A DNA stretch of 6,735 nt. Source: Micrococcales bacterium (lineage in GTDB: Bacteria; Actinomycetota; Actinomycetes; Actinomycetales; Dermatophilaceae). The stretch spans positions 1-6,735 of the forward strand of contig JAUNUZ010000131.1 of the NCBI GenBank assembly GCA_030537915.1, read 5' to 3'. The first letter of the stretch is position 1. Every line of letters begins with the position of its first letter. This document shows, one piece after another, positions 1-5,547 of this stretch. The notes under the pieces were generated by a model. It was not told where the DNA came from, did no database searches, and worked only from the letters and a program-made list of their open reading frames with translations. Position numbers and translations under genes: made by a program.

Positions 1-1
1 C

Positions 2-562
2 TTCGGAATCAGCCCTGTCGTGGCGATCAACGCTTTCCCCGGGGACCATGGAAGTGAGCACGACGCCATCGCGCAGCTGTCGCGCGAAGCCGGCGCCGAG
101 GTCGCCGTGAGTACGCACGTGCGGGACGGTGGCCAAGGGGCCGCAGCGCTGGCCGAGGCGGTCCGACGAGCCTGCGAGCACCCCAGCGAACTGCGCTTCA
201 CCTACGAATGGGATCAGCCTCTGGACGAGAAGATCGAGGCGGTCGCCACTCGGGTCTATGCCGCCGACGGGGTCGACTACACGCCCCAGGCGCGTCGCGA
301 CCTAGCCCGCTTCACCGAGCTGGGCTACGACGGCCTACCCGTCGTCATTGCCAAGACACACCTTTCGATCTCTTCGGACCCCAAGCTGCTGGGCTCGCCC
401 ACCGGTTGGCGGCTGCCCGTCCGAGAGGTGCGTCTCGCCGCCGGTGCTGGCTTCGTCTACGCGATCGCCGGCACGATGCGCACGATGCCCGGTCTGGGCA
501 GCCATCCCGGCGCCGAGCGCATCGACATCGACGAAAGCGGCGAGATCGTCGGCCTGTCCTGA
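2..562 (+). CDS. fhs: Formate-tetrahydrofolate ligase, C-terminal part (5' end outside window)
   Basis: This is the C-terminal 186 residues of formate-tetrahydrofolate ligase, which joins formate to tetrahydrofolate with ATP to give 10-formyl-THF for purine and formyl-Met synthesis in the cytosol. The frame is open to the left edge and reads FGISPVVAINAFPGDH, which matches the family's internal 'VVAINxFPxD' segment, so the GTG at position 20 is not the start. Other family landmarks in order are the GVDYTPQARRDL...ELGYDGLPV block, AKTHLSIS at about partial residues 117-124, PVREVRLAAGAGFV, and GTMRTMPGLG at about 157-166. The protein ends in IDIDESGEIVGLS, the usual C-terminus of the family. 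The ATP-binding N-terminal two thirds lie upstream of the window. The gene converges on polA across a stem-loop. Identity is secure; the partial state is due only to the window edge. Confidence 0.95.
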   Translation, partial: FGISPVVAINAFPGDHGSEHDAIAQLSREAGAEVAVSTHVRDGGQGAAALAEAVRRACEHPSELRFTYEWDQPLDEKIEAVATRVYAADGVDYTPQARRDLARFTELGYDGLPVVIAKTHLSISSDPKLLGSPTGWRLPVREVRLAAGAGFVYAIAGTMRTMPGLGSHPGAERIDIDESGEIVGLS

Positions 563-573
563 CCCAGCCTCCG

Positions 574-597
574 ACCACCCGCCAGGAGGCGGGTGGT
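574..597. terminator. Stem-loop between convergent fhs and polA, probable bidirectional terminator
   Basis: ACCACCCGCC (574-583) and GGCGGGTGGT (588-597) form a perfect 10-bp, GC-rich stem with the 4-base loop AGGA. It starts 12 bases after the fhs stop and ends 17 bases before the polA stop, so it can serve both converging transcripts. Neither strand has a proper U-tract after the stem, so it would be an I-shaped, U-less terminator of the kind often proposed in actinobacteria. The structure is seen directly; termination activity is inferred. Confidence 0.7.
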
Positions 598-613
598 GGT
601 GGTGCGGTGCGAC

Positions 614-3283
614 TCAGTGCTCGGCGTCGTGCCAGCTGCGGCCGAGACCGATGTGGACCTCCAGGGGCACATCCATCTCGACGGCTCCGCCCAGTTGCTC
701 GCGGACGATGGCCTCGACCTGCTCGACCTCCCCCGGAGCGACCTCGATAACGAGCTCGTCATGGACCTGCAGGAGGACGCGGCTGTGCGCGTCGGCCTCC
801 CGCAGCGCCGTGTCGACGAGCAGCATCGCGACCTTCATGATGTCTGCGGCCGAGCCCTGGATCGGCGCGTTGAGCGCCATCCGCTCGGCCATCTCGCGCC
901 GCTGACGGTTGTCGCTGTTGAGGTCTGGCAGGTAGCGGCGACGCCCGAGCATCGTCTGGGTGTAGCCGGTCTGTCGGGCCGTGACCACGACCTCCTGCAG
1001 GTAGTCGCGAACGCCGCCGAACCGGTCGAAGTAGCCGTCCATGAGACCGGACGCCTCACCGGTGGCGATCCCCAGCTGCCGAGACAGCCCGAAGGCGGAC
1101 AGCCCGTAAGCCAGCCCGTAGGACATCGCCTTGATTTTGGCTCGCTGCGCGGGCGACACGTCCCCGGGCTCGACGCCGAAGACGCGCGACCCGACGAAAC
1201 GGTGCAGGTCTTCACCGGTCCGAAAGGCCTCGATGAGCCCCGGATCGCCGGACAGGTGCGCCATGATGCGCATCTCGATCTGGCTGTAGTCGGCCGACAT
1301 GAGCGTCTCGTAGCCCTTGCCGACGACGAAGACGTCGCGGATCCGGCGCCCTTCCTCTGTGCGGATCGGAATGTTCTGCAGATTCGGGTCCGTCGACGAG
1401 AGCCGGCCTGTCGCTGCGATGTTCTGCACGTAGGTCGTGTGGATCCGACCGTCGTCGCCGACCGATTTGATGAGCCCCTCGACCGTCACCCGTAGCCGGG
1501 TCGCATCGCGGTGCCGCAGGAGCGCCTCGAGGAAGGGGTGCTCGGTCTTGGCGTAGAGGTCAGCGAGCGCCTCAGCGTCCGTCGTGTACCCGGTCTTGGT
1601 CCGGCGCGTCTTGGGCAGGCCGAGGGTGTCGAACAGGACGATCTGTAGCTGCTTGGGCGACCCCAGGTTGACCTGCTGGCCACCGATCGCCTCCCATGCC
1701 TGGGCCTGTGCCTGGGCGACCTTGCCCGCGAAATCGGATTCCAGCGCCGACAACTGCTCGCTGTCGACCGCGATCCCGGTCTGCTCCATGGCCGCGAGGA
1801 TACCGACGAGCGGCAGCTCGACGTCGGTGAGCAGCGAGCTCTGCCCGGTCTCGGCGAGGCAGTCATCGAGGGTGACCGACAAGTCGAGCACGGCGCTGGC
1901 CCTGAGCATCGCGGCATCGGCCTCCTCATCCTGGGCCATACCGATGTCGAGCATCGCCTGCCCACCACCCTTGGGCTCGGTCCGAAGCTCGCGTTTGAGA
2001 TAACTCAGGGCGAGATCGGCCAGGTCGTAGGAGCGCTGGTCCGGACGCGCGATGTACGCCGCGAGCGCGGTATCCCCCACCACCCCGCGCACGGCCCAAC
2101 CGCGCGCCGCGAGCGCGTGCAGCTGTCCCTTGGCGTCATGGAGGACTTTCGGCCTGTCGGGGTCGCCGAGCCACGCGGCGAGGGCGTCCTCGTCCTGGGG
2201 CGTGAGATCGCTGATGTCGACATAGGCGGCATCCCCTTCGACCGCCACCGCCAGGGCGTCGACGTCTCCCTGACCGCGCGCCCAGCTACCGATCGTGTGC
2301 AGGCCTGCACGGGTGCCGGCGAGCGCGTGGATCGCCAGCCATGGCGCCAGCTCCCCCGCGGCGAGCCGCTGACCGGCGACGTGGAAGCCCTCCTGCGCTT
2401 CCGGCTCTTCGGCCCGCAGCGCGAAGAGTCGCTCCCGCATCTGGGAGCCGATCTGCAGACCATCGAAGACCGTGTGAACGGCGTCGCGATCCCAGCCCTC
2501 CCATTCGAGCTCGGGGACCGTGACCGGCAGATCGACGTCGCAGATCAGCTGGTTGAGGTGACGGTTCGTCAGGACCTGGCCAAGGTGGGCACGCAGAGAG
2601 TCCCCCACCTTCCCCTTGATCTGATCGGCCTGCGCGACGAGCATCTGCAGGTCGCCGTACTGTCCAAGCCACTTCGCCGCGGTCTTGGGCCCCACGCCCG
2701 GGACTCCCGGCAGGTTGTCCGAGGTCTCCCCGACGAGGGCGGCCAGGTCGCTGTAGCGATCGGGGGCCACGCCGTACTTGGCCTCGACGGCTGCGGGCGT
2801 CATGCGCGCGAGCTCCGAGACCCCCTTGACCGGGTAGAGCAGCGTCGTCGTCGGTGACACCAGCTGGAAGGCGTCACGGTCCCCCGAGACGATGAGCACC
2901 TGGATGCCGGCCGAGCTCGCCTGCGCGGTCAGGGTCGCGATGATGTCGTCGCCCTCGAAGCCCTCGATGGAGACGTGTCGGATGCGCAGGGCGTCGAGCA
3001 CCTCCTGGACGAGCGCGACCTGGCCCTTGAAGGGTTCCGGGGTCGCCGAGCGGGTCGCCTTGTACTCGGAGTACTCCTGCGTACGGAACGTCTGACGGGA
3101 CAGATCGAAGGCGACCCCGATGTGAGTGGGTTCCTCGTCGCGCAGCAAGTTGATGAGCATCGACGTGAATCCGTAGACCGCGTTCGTGTATTGCCCGGTG
3201 CTCGTCGAGAAGTTCTCCGCAGGCAACGCGAAGAAGGCACGGTAAGCGAGGGAATGTCCGTCGAGAAGCAGCAGTCGGCTCAC
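614..3283 (-). CDS. polA: DNA polymerase I
   Basis: This is DNA polymerase I, for Okazaki fragment processing and repair synthesis. With the GTG start at 3283 it has 889 residues, normal for the family. The N-terminal 5' nuclease shows D8 in LLLDGH, VAFD (D60), GFEGDD (D112, D113), SGDRD (D135, D137), GETSDN (D189) and the helix-hairpin-helix GVPGVGPKTAA (193-203). The middle domain (about 330-478) keeps the exonuclease fold but appears to lack most catalytic acids. The polymerase domain (about 482-889) shows TGRLSSTDPNLQNIP (625-639), motif A DYSQIEMR (665-672), an O-helix with R714, K718 and Y722, and motif C QVHDEL (839-844). The start is chosen because the family N-terminus begins here and a TAGGCT -10 lies 7 bases upstream, suggesting a leaderless mRNA. 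The alternative GTG at 3307 adds 8 residues and has a good Shine-Dalgarno match (CCTCCC at 3314-3319 on the + strand, 6-base spacer), so it cannot be excluded. Confidence 0.97.
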   Translation of the reverse strand: MSRLLLLDGHSLAYRAFFALPAENFSTSTGQYTNAVYGFTSMLINLLRDEEPTHIGVAFDLSRQTFRTQEYSEYKATRSATPEPFKGQVALVQEVLDALRIRHVSIEGFEGDDIIATLTAQASSAGIQVLIVSGDRDAFQLVSPTTTLLYPVKGVSELARMTPAAVEAKYGVAPDRYSDLAALVGETSDNLPGVPGVGPKTAAKWLGQYGDLQMLVAQADQIKGKVGDSLRAHLGQVLTNRHLNQLICDVDLPVTVPELEWEGWDRDAVHTVFDGLQIGSQMRERLFALRAEEPEAQEGFHVAGQRLAAGELAPWLAIHALAGTRAGLHTIGSWARGQGDVDALAVAVEGDAAYVDISDLTPQDEDALAAWLGDPDRPKVLHDAKGQLHALAARGWAVRGVVGDTALAAYIARPDQRSYDLADLALSYLKRELRTEPKGGGQAMLDIGMAQDEEADAAMLRASAVLDLSVTLDDCLAETGQSSLLTDVELPLVGILAAMEQTGIAVDSEQLSALESDFAGKVAQAQAQAWEAIGGQQVNLGSPKQLQIVLFDTLGLPKTRRTKTGYTTDAEALADLYAKTEHPFLEALLRHRDATRLRVTVEGLIKSVGDDGRIHTTYVQNIAATGRLSSTDPNLQNIPIRTEEGRRIRDVFVVGKGYETLMSADYSQIEMRIMAHLSGDPGLIEAFRTGEDLHRFVGSRVFGVEPGDVSPAQRAKIKAMSYGLAYGLSAFGLSRQLGIATGEASGLMDGYFDRFGGVRDYLQEVVVTARQTGYTQTMLGRRRYLPDLNSDNRQRREMAERMALNAPIQGSAADIMKVAMLLVDTALREADAHSRVLLQVHDELVIEVAPGEVEQVEAIVREQLGGAVEMDVPLEVHIGLGRSWHDAEH

Positions 3284-3290
3284 AGGTGGC

Positions 3291-3296
3291 AGCCTA
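3291..3296 (-). promoter_or_regulatory. Candidate -10 element for a leaderless polA mRNA
   Basis: Read on the - strand this is TAGGCT, matching TANNNT, with 7 bases before the GTG at 3283. A transcript starting at that GTG would have no 5' leader. I see no TTGACA-like -35 at 16-18 bases. If the GTG at 3307 is used instead, this hexamer lies inside the coding region and is coincidental. Confidence 0.45.
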
Positions 3297-3352
3297 GGGG
3301 GCGGCACAGACAGCCTCCCAGCGACACCTGACGCCCACCGACCGGAGAACCC

Positions 3353-3802
3353 GTGACCAGCGACGACGTACCGACGCCCAAGACTCCCCCGGCACCTGCT
3401 CGACCCACCGCTCTTGCCGACCTGGACCTCACCGGCACCCTGATGGAACGCATGGGCATCGAGCTACACGAGGTCACGCCGCAGCGTGTCACGGCCTCGA
3501 TGCCGGTGCAGGGGAACACCCAGCCCTACGGCCTCCTGCACGGTGGCGCGAGTGCCGTGCTCGCCGAGACCGTCGGCTCGGTGGCGGCCGCCACGCACAC
3601 GGGGCCGGGCCGGATCGCGGTGGGCATCGAGCTCAACTGCAGTCATCACCGATCGGTGCGAACCGGCTCCGTCCATGCGATCGCAAAGGCGGTCCACCGC
3701 GGGGGCAGCCTGGCGACCTACGCGATCCGGGTCACCGACGACGACGACCGACTCATCTGCACGGCGCGCCTCACATGCATGCTGCGAGAGCAGCGCGTCT
3801 GA
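3353..3802 (+). CDS. PaaI/EntH-type hotdog-fold acyl-CoA thioesterase
   Basis: This 149-residue protein has one hotdog domain (about 28-145) after a flexible, Pro-rich N-terminus (1-20). The core NTQPYGLLHGGASAVLAETVGS (55-76) is the hallmark of the PaaI/YdiI/EntH thioesterase group, cytosolic enzymes that hydrolyse acyl- or aroyl-CoA thioesters. Aligned by eye to EntH, as I recall its active site (Q48, H54, E63, S67, H89), the matches are Q57, H63, E72, S76 and H98, all with the same spacing, so a working enzyme is expected. The start GTG has GGAG at 3344-3347 with a 5-base spacer. The gene is divergent from polA (69 bp between starts) and ends 4 bp from the GNAT stop. The substrate cannot be read from the sequence: menaquinone-pathway DHNA-CoA, phenylacetyl-CoA or general acyl-CoA proofreading are all possible, and no pathway partner is adjacent. 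Confidence 0.9.
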   Translation: MTSDDVPTPKTPPAPARPTALADLDLTGTLMERMGIELHEVTPQRVTASMPVQGNTQPYGLLHGGASAVLAETVGSVAAATHTGPGRIAVGIELNCSHHRSVRTGSVHAIAKAVHRGGSLATYAIRVTDDDDRLICTARLTCMLREQRV

Positions 3803-3810
3803 GCACTCAG
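3799..3810. repeat. Short inverted repeat covering both convergent stop codons
   Basis: CTGAG, CA, CTCAG is a symmetrical 12-base element. It contains the thioesterase TGA at 3800-3802 on the + strand and the GNAT TGA at 3807-3809 on the - strand. The loop is too small for the full stem, so at most 4 bp with a 4-base loop could form. It is probably a by-product of two genes that both end in CTGAG. The only intergenic DNA here is 3803-3806, and no stronger terminator is visible between the two genes. Confidence 0.5.
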
Positions 3811-4391
3811 CTGGAGAGCGCGGCGTCCTCACGGCGCCCGCGCGCCCGCAGGGACCGGCGACGGTTGAGCATGAGGTTCTCCAGCGGCGAGGCCTGGCCC
3901 CCGCGAAGGCGTCGCATCAGCAGGCTCGTCGGCGCCACCCGTCGCGTGGTCTGCGGTGCGAAGCCGAGGCGGGCGAAGGTGCGGTTGGCGTTGCGAGAGT
4001 GGGTGGGCACCGAGGACATGATGTGCTCTGCGCCGCAGCGCTGGGCGTGGGCGCCCACCGACAGCAACAGGGTCCGGGCGACCCCACGACGGCGCCAGCT
4101 GGGCAGCACGAAGATCTCTTCGATCGCCACCGAGGGGGTGTCGAGCAGGACCGAGGTCGGTTGGTCATAAACCCACGCGTAACCGACAGCCTCGCCGTCG
4201 GCACGCGCTAGGAAGAGCACCACGCCATCGCGGGAGACGGCTCGGGCCAGTCGCCCGTCCAGGACCACTCGCTGCGCGGCCTCCCGGGACAGGCCGGAGT
4301 CCTCGCGACGCTGGATCCACAGCTGCTCGAAGCCGCCCAGGAAGCGGTCGGTCAGGGGTTCGACCGTCACCTGGGCCCATGGGCCACTCAT
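3807..4391 (-). CDS. GNAT-family N-acetyltransferase
   Basis: This 194-residue protein is a single-domain GNAT acetyltransferase, which transfers an acetyl group from acetyl-CoA to an amine. The acetyl-CoA site is the beta4-alpha3 segment IEEIFVLPSWRRRGVARTLL (about 90-109), with the pyrophosphate-binding loop RRRGVA (100-105, the Q/RxxGxG/A motif). The later N136 and the FARLGF segment (139-144) fit the alpha4 and beta6-7 region. The N-terminal half (about 7-75) is the usual variable substrate side, with VGYAWVYDQP as beta2-3. The tail after about residue 160 is very basic (LNRRRSLRARGRRE) and unlike the core, and may bind nucleic acid or simply be disordered. The second of two tandem ATGs is chosen because GGAG lies 6 bases before it but only 3 before the first (4394). 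The acceptor substrate is unknown. Confidence 0.85.
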   Translation of the reverse strand: MSGPWAQVTVEPLTDRFLGGFEQLWIQRREDSGLSREAAQRVVLDGRLARAVSRDGVVLFLARADGEAVGYAWVYDQPTSVLLDTPSVAIEEIFVLPSWRRRGVARTLLLSVGAHAQRCGAEHIMSSVPTHSRNANRTFARLGFAPQTTRRVAPTSLLMRRLRGGQASPLENLMLNRRRSLRARGRREDAALSS

Positions 4392-4397
4392 CATGTG

Positions 4398-4401
4398 CTC
4401 C
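4398..4401 (-). promoter_or_regulatory. Shine-Dalgarno that decides the GNAT start
   Basis: The - strand reads GGAG here, followed by CAC and then ATGATG. The spacer is 3 bases to the ATG at 4394 and 6 bases to the ATG at 4391, so the downstream ATG is preferred. The effect is one residue only. Confidence 0.55.
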
Positions 4402-4435
4402 GTTCCGGCGGTGTCAGGGGGTCACCGCGTGGCCG

Positions 4436-4441
4436 ACTGTA
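4436..4441 (-). promoter_or_regulatory. Candidate -10 element for the GNAT gene
   Basis: Read on the - strand this is TACAGT, matching TANNNT. It would start transcription near 4429 and leave a leader of roughly 38 bases that includes the GGAG ribosome-binding site. No clear -35 is seen at the expected spacing, so support is weak. Confidence 0.3.
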
Positions 4442-4443
4442 CG

Positions 4444-4460
4444 GCACCTGTGGGAGGTGC
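4444..4460. repeat. Dyad GCACCT-N5-AGGTGC upstream of the GNAT gene, possible operator
   Basis: GCACCT (4444-4449) and AGGTGC (4455-4460) form a perfect 6-bp inverted repeat around GTGGG. It lies just upstream of the candidate GNAT -10, in what would be the -10/-35 spacer, a typical repressor position. It does not match an operator I can name. The rest of the 283-bp divergent region (4392-4674) holds no gene I can support. Confidence 0.3.
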
Positions 4461-4662
4461 GAGCGACCGCGTGCATCTCCCATGAGAGGGGGCGGTCCCC
4501 GTTGTCGTCTCGCCAGGCAGGCACGCGCGCGCCCGCTGGGAGCCCGATTCGGCTGATGCATCGACAGGATGAGGGGATCACCTGCCGATCCCGAGCATAG
4601 GGTCCATGCGGCTCGCCGGGAAGGGAGGCCAGCCGGTCCGCTGGCGGCGGCAACGGCGTCGT

Positions 4663-4668
4663 TAGGGT
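4663..4668 (+). promoter_or_regulatory. -10 element for leaderless DUF554 mRNA
   Basis: TAGGGT is followed by exactly 6 bases and then the GTG start at 4675, the expected distance from -10 to transcription start. The mRNA would therefore begin at or next to the start codon. The same hexamer and spacing occur before the response regulator GTG at 6498. No convincing -35 is visible. The AGGG inside this hexamer could alternatively act as a weak ribosome-binding site on a longer transcript. Confidence 0.55.
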
Positions 4669-4674
4669 GGCCGG

Positions 4675-5475
4675 GTGGACCTCAACTTCCCCGGTTTGGG
4701 CACGGTCATCAATGCAGTGGCGGTCGTCGTCGGCGCCGGGCTGGGGATCCTCATCGGCCACCGGCTGCCGCAGCGCACCCGTGACGTTGTCACCGATTGC
4801 CTAGGGCTGGTCACGATGCTCATGGCGGCTCTAGCGGCGATGGCGGTCACGGAGCGTGATTTCGCGGCTGCCGTGGGCAGCTCGGCGACCGTGCTCATCG
4901 TGCTCGGGAGTCTGCTGGTCGGCGGCATCGTGGGGTCGTTGCTGCGCATCGAGCAGCGTCTCGAGGGGCTGGCCGGTCGCCTACAGATCCGGCTCGGCGG
5001 ACGCTTCGGGAATAGCATCCCCTTGCCGGATCCAAAGCACACCGGTCCCGCGCCGATCACCGCCCGGGAGCGGTTCATCGAGGGCTGGCTCACCGCGACG
5101 TTGCTCTTCTGCGTCGGTCCGCTGACGATCCTGGGATCCCTCAACGACGGTTTGGGCCGCGGCATCGACCAGTTGGCTGTCAAGTCGGCTCTGGACTTCT
5201 TCGCCGCCATCGCCTTCGCCTCGACCTTCGGCGTCGGCGTGCTGCTCTCAGCCGTGTCAGTGCTCGTCATCCAGGGCGGGTTGACGCTCGCAGGCTTCGT
5301 GCTCGGAGCGGTCATGCCCCCGGCCCAGATCGCCGCCCTCACAGCGACGGGCGGACTGCTCCTCGTCGGCATCAGCCTGCGACTCCTGCGCATCCGGGAA
5401 GTGCCGGTCGGAGATCTGCTCCCGGCACTCGTCGTCGCGCCCCTGCTGACCACCCTCGTCGCCGCTGCGCACTGA
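4675..5475 (+). CDS. DUF554 family multi-pass membrane protein (YdfK/YqgA-like)
   Basis: This 266-residue integral membrane protein belongs to the DUF554 family (YqgA/YdfK-like), whose function is unknown; a transport role is often guessed. Likely membrane segments are at about 9-28, 42-58, 69-90, 138-155, 172-192, 193-213, 218-236 and 248-264. Family signatures are GTVINAVAVVVGAGLGILIG at the N-terminus, the core FIEGWLTATLLFCVGPLTILGS (134-155) followed by LNDGL, KSALDFFAAIAFAS (170-183), and the C-terminal LLPALVVAPLL. A hydrophilic stretch at about 91-133, with a polar Pro/Gly-rich section, separates segment 3 from segment 4 and is probably an extramembrane loop. The GTG start is chosen for its exact distance from TAGGGT and because the family N-terminus begins here. 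The gene stands alone, divergent from the GNAT gene and convergent with the response regulator, so context gives no functional clue. Confidence 0.9.
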   Translation: MDLNFPGLGTVINAVAVVVGAGLGILIGHRLPQRTRDVVTDCLGLVTMLMAALAAMAVTERDFAAAVGSSATVLIVLGSLLVGGIVGSLLRIEQRLEGLAGRLQIRLGGRFGNSIPLPDPKHTGPAPITARERFIEGWLTATLLFCVGPLTILGSLNDGLGRGIDQLAVKSALDFFAAIAFASTFGVGVLLSAVSVLVIQGGLTLAGFVLGAVMPPAQIAALTATGGLLLVGISLRLLRIREVPVGDLLPALVVAPLLTTLVAAAH

Positions 5476-5525
5476 CCCCACCAGCGCTCAGGAAGCCCCG
5501 GACCTCGTGCCGAGAGCGCAGCCGA

Positions 5526-5544
5526 TTCGGCGGCCCAGCCGGAA
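5526..5544. terminator. Weak stem-loop between convergent DUF554 and response regulator genes
   Basis: TTCGGC (5526-5531) can pair with GCCGGAA (5538-5544) across the loop GGCCCA, with one bulged G. It lies 3 bases outside the response regulator stop, inside the 72-bp gap between convergent genes (5476-5547). It is short and imperfect and has no U-tract. A second weak possibility is GCGCTC (5484-5489) with GAGCGC (5514-5519) across 24 bases. Either may terminate, but neither is compelling. Confidence 0.25.
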
Positions 5545-5547
5545 CCG

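Noticed and set aside
593..1495. 300-codon open frame on the + strand opposite the polA 3' half
   Set aside because: It is antisense to the polymerase domain, whose frame is certain. Long open antisense frames are expected in GC-rich DNA with strong third-position bias, and the translation resembles no family.
2117..2857. 246-codon open frame on the + strand opposite the polA 5' half
   Set aside because: Antisense shadow of the 5' nuclease and exonuclease domains, with no recognisable domain or start signal.
4379..4600. 73-codon + strand frame in the GNAT-DUF554 gap
   Set aside because: It overlaps the GNAT start, has no convincing ribosome-binding site, and its translation resembles no protein family.
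4598..4665. TAGGGT (4598-4603) followed by a 19-codon ORF (ATG 4606 to TAG 4663), possible leader peptide before the DUF554 gene
   Set aside because: The ATG is only 2 bases after the hexamer, so it would lie upstream of the transcription start, and it has no Shine-Dalgarno. The Arg-rich peptide looks random.
4662..5453. 263-codon open frame on the - strand opposite the DUF554 gene
   Set aside because: Ser/Arg/Pro-rich low-complexity translation that mirrors the membrane protein codons; the + strand frame has clear family motifs.
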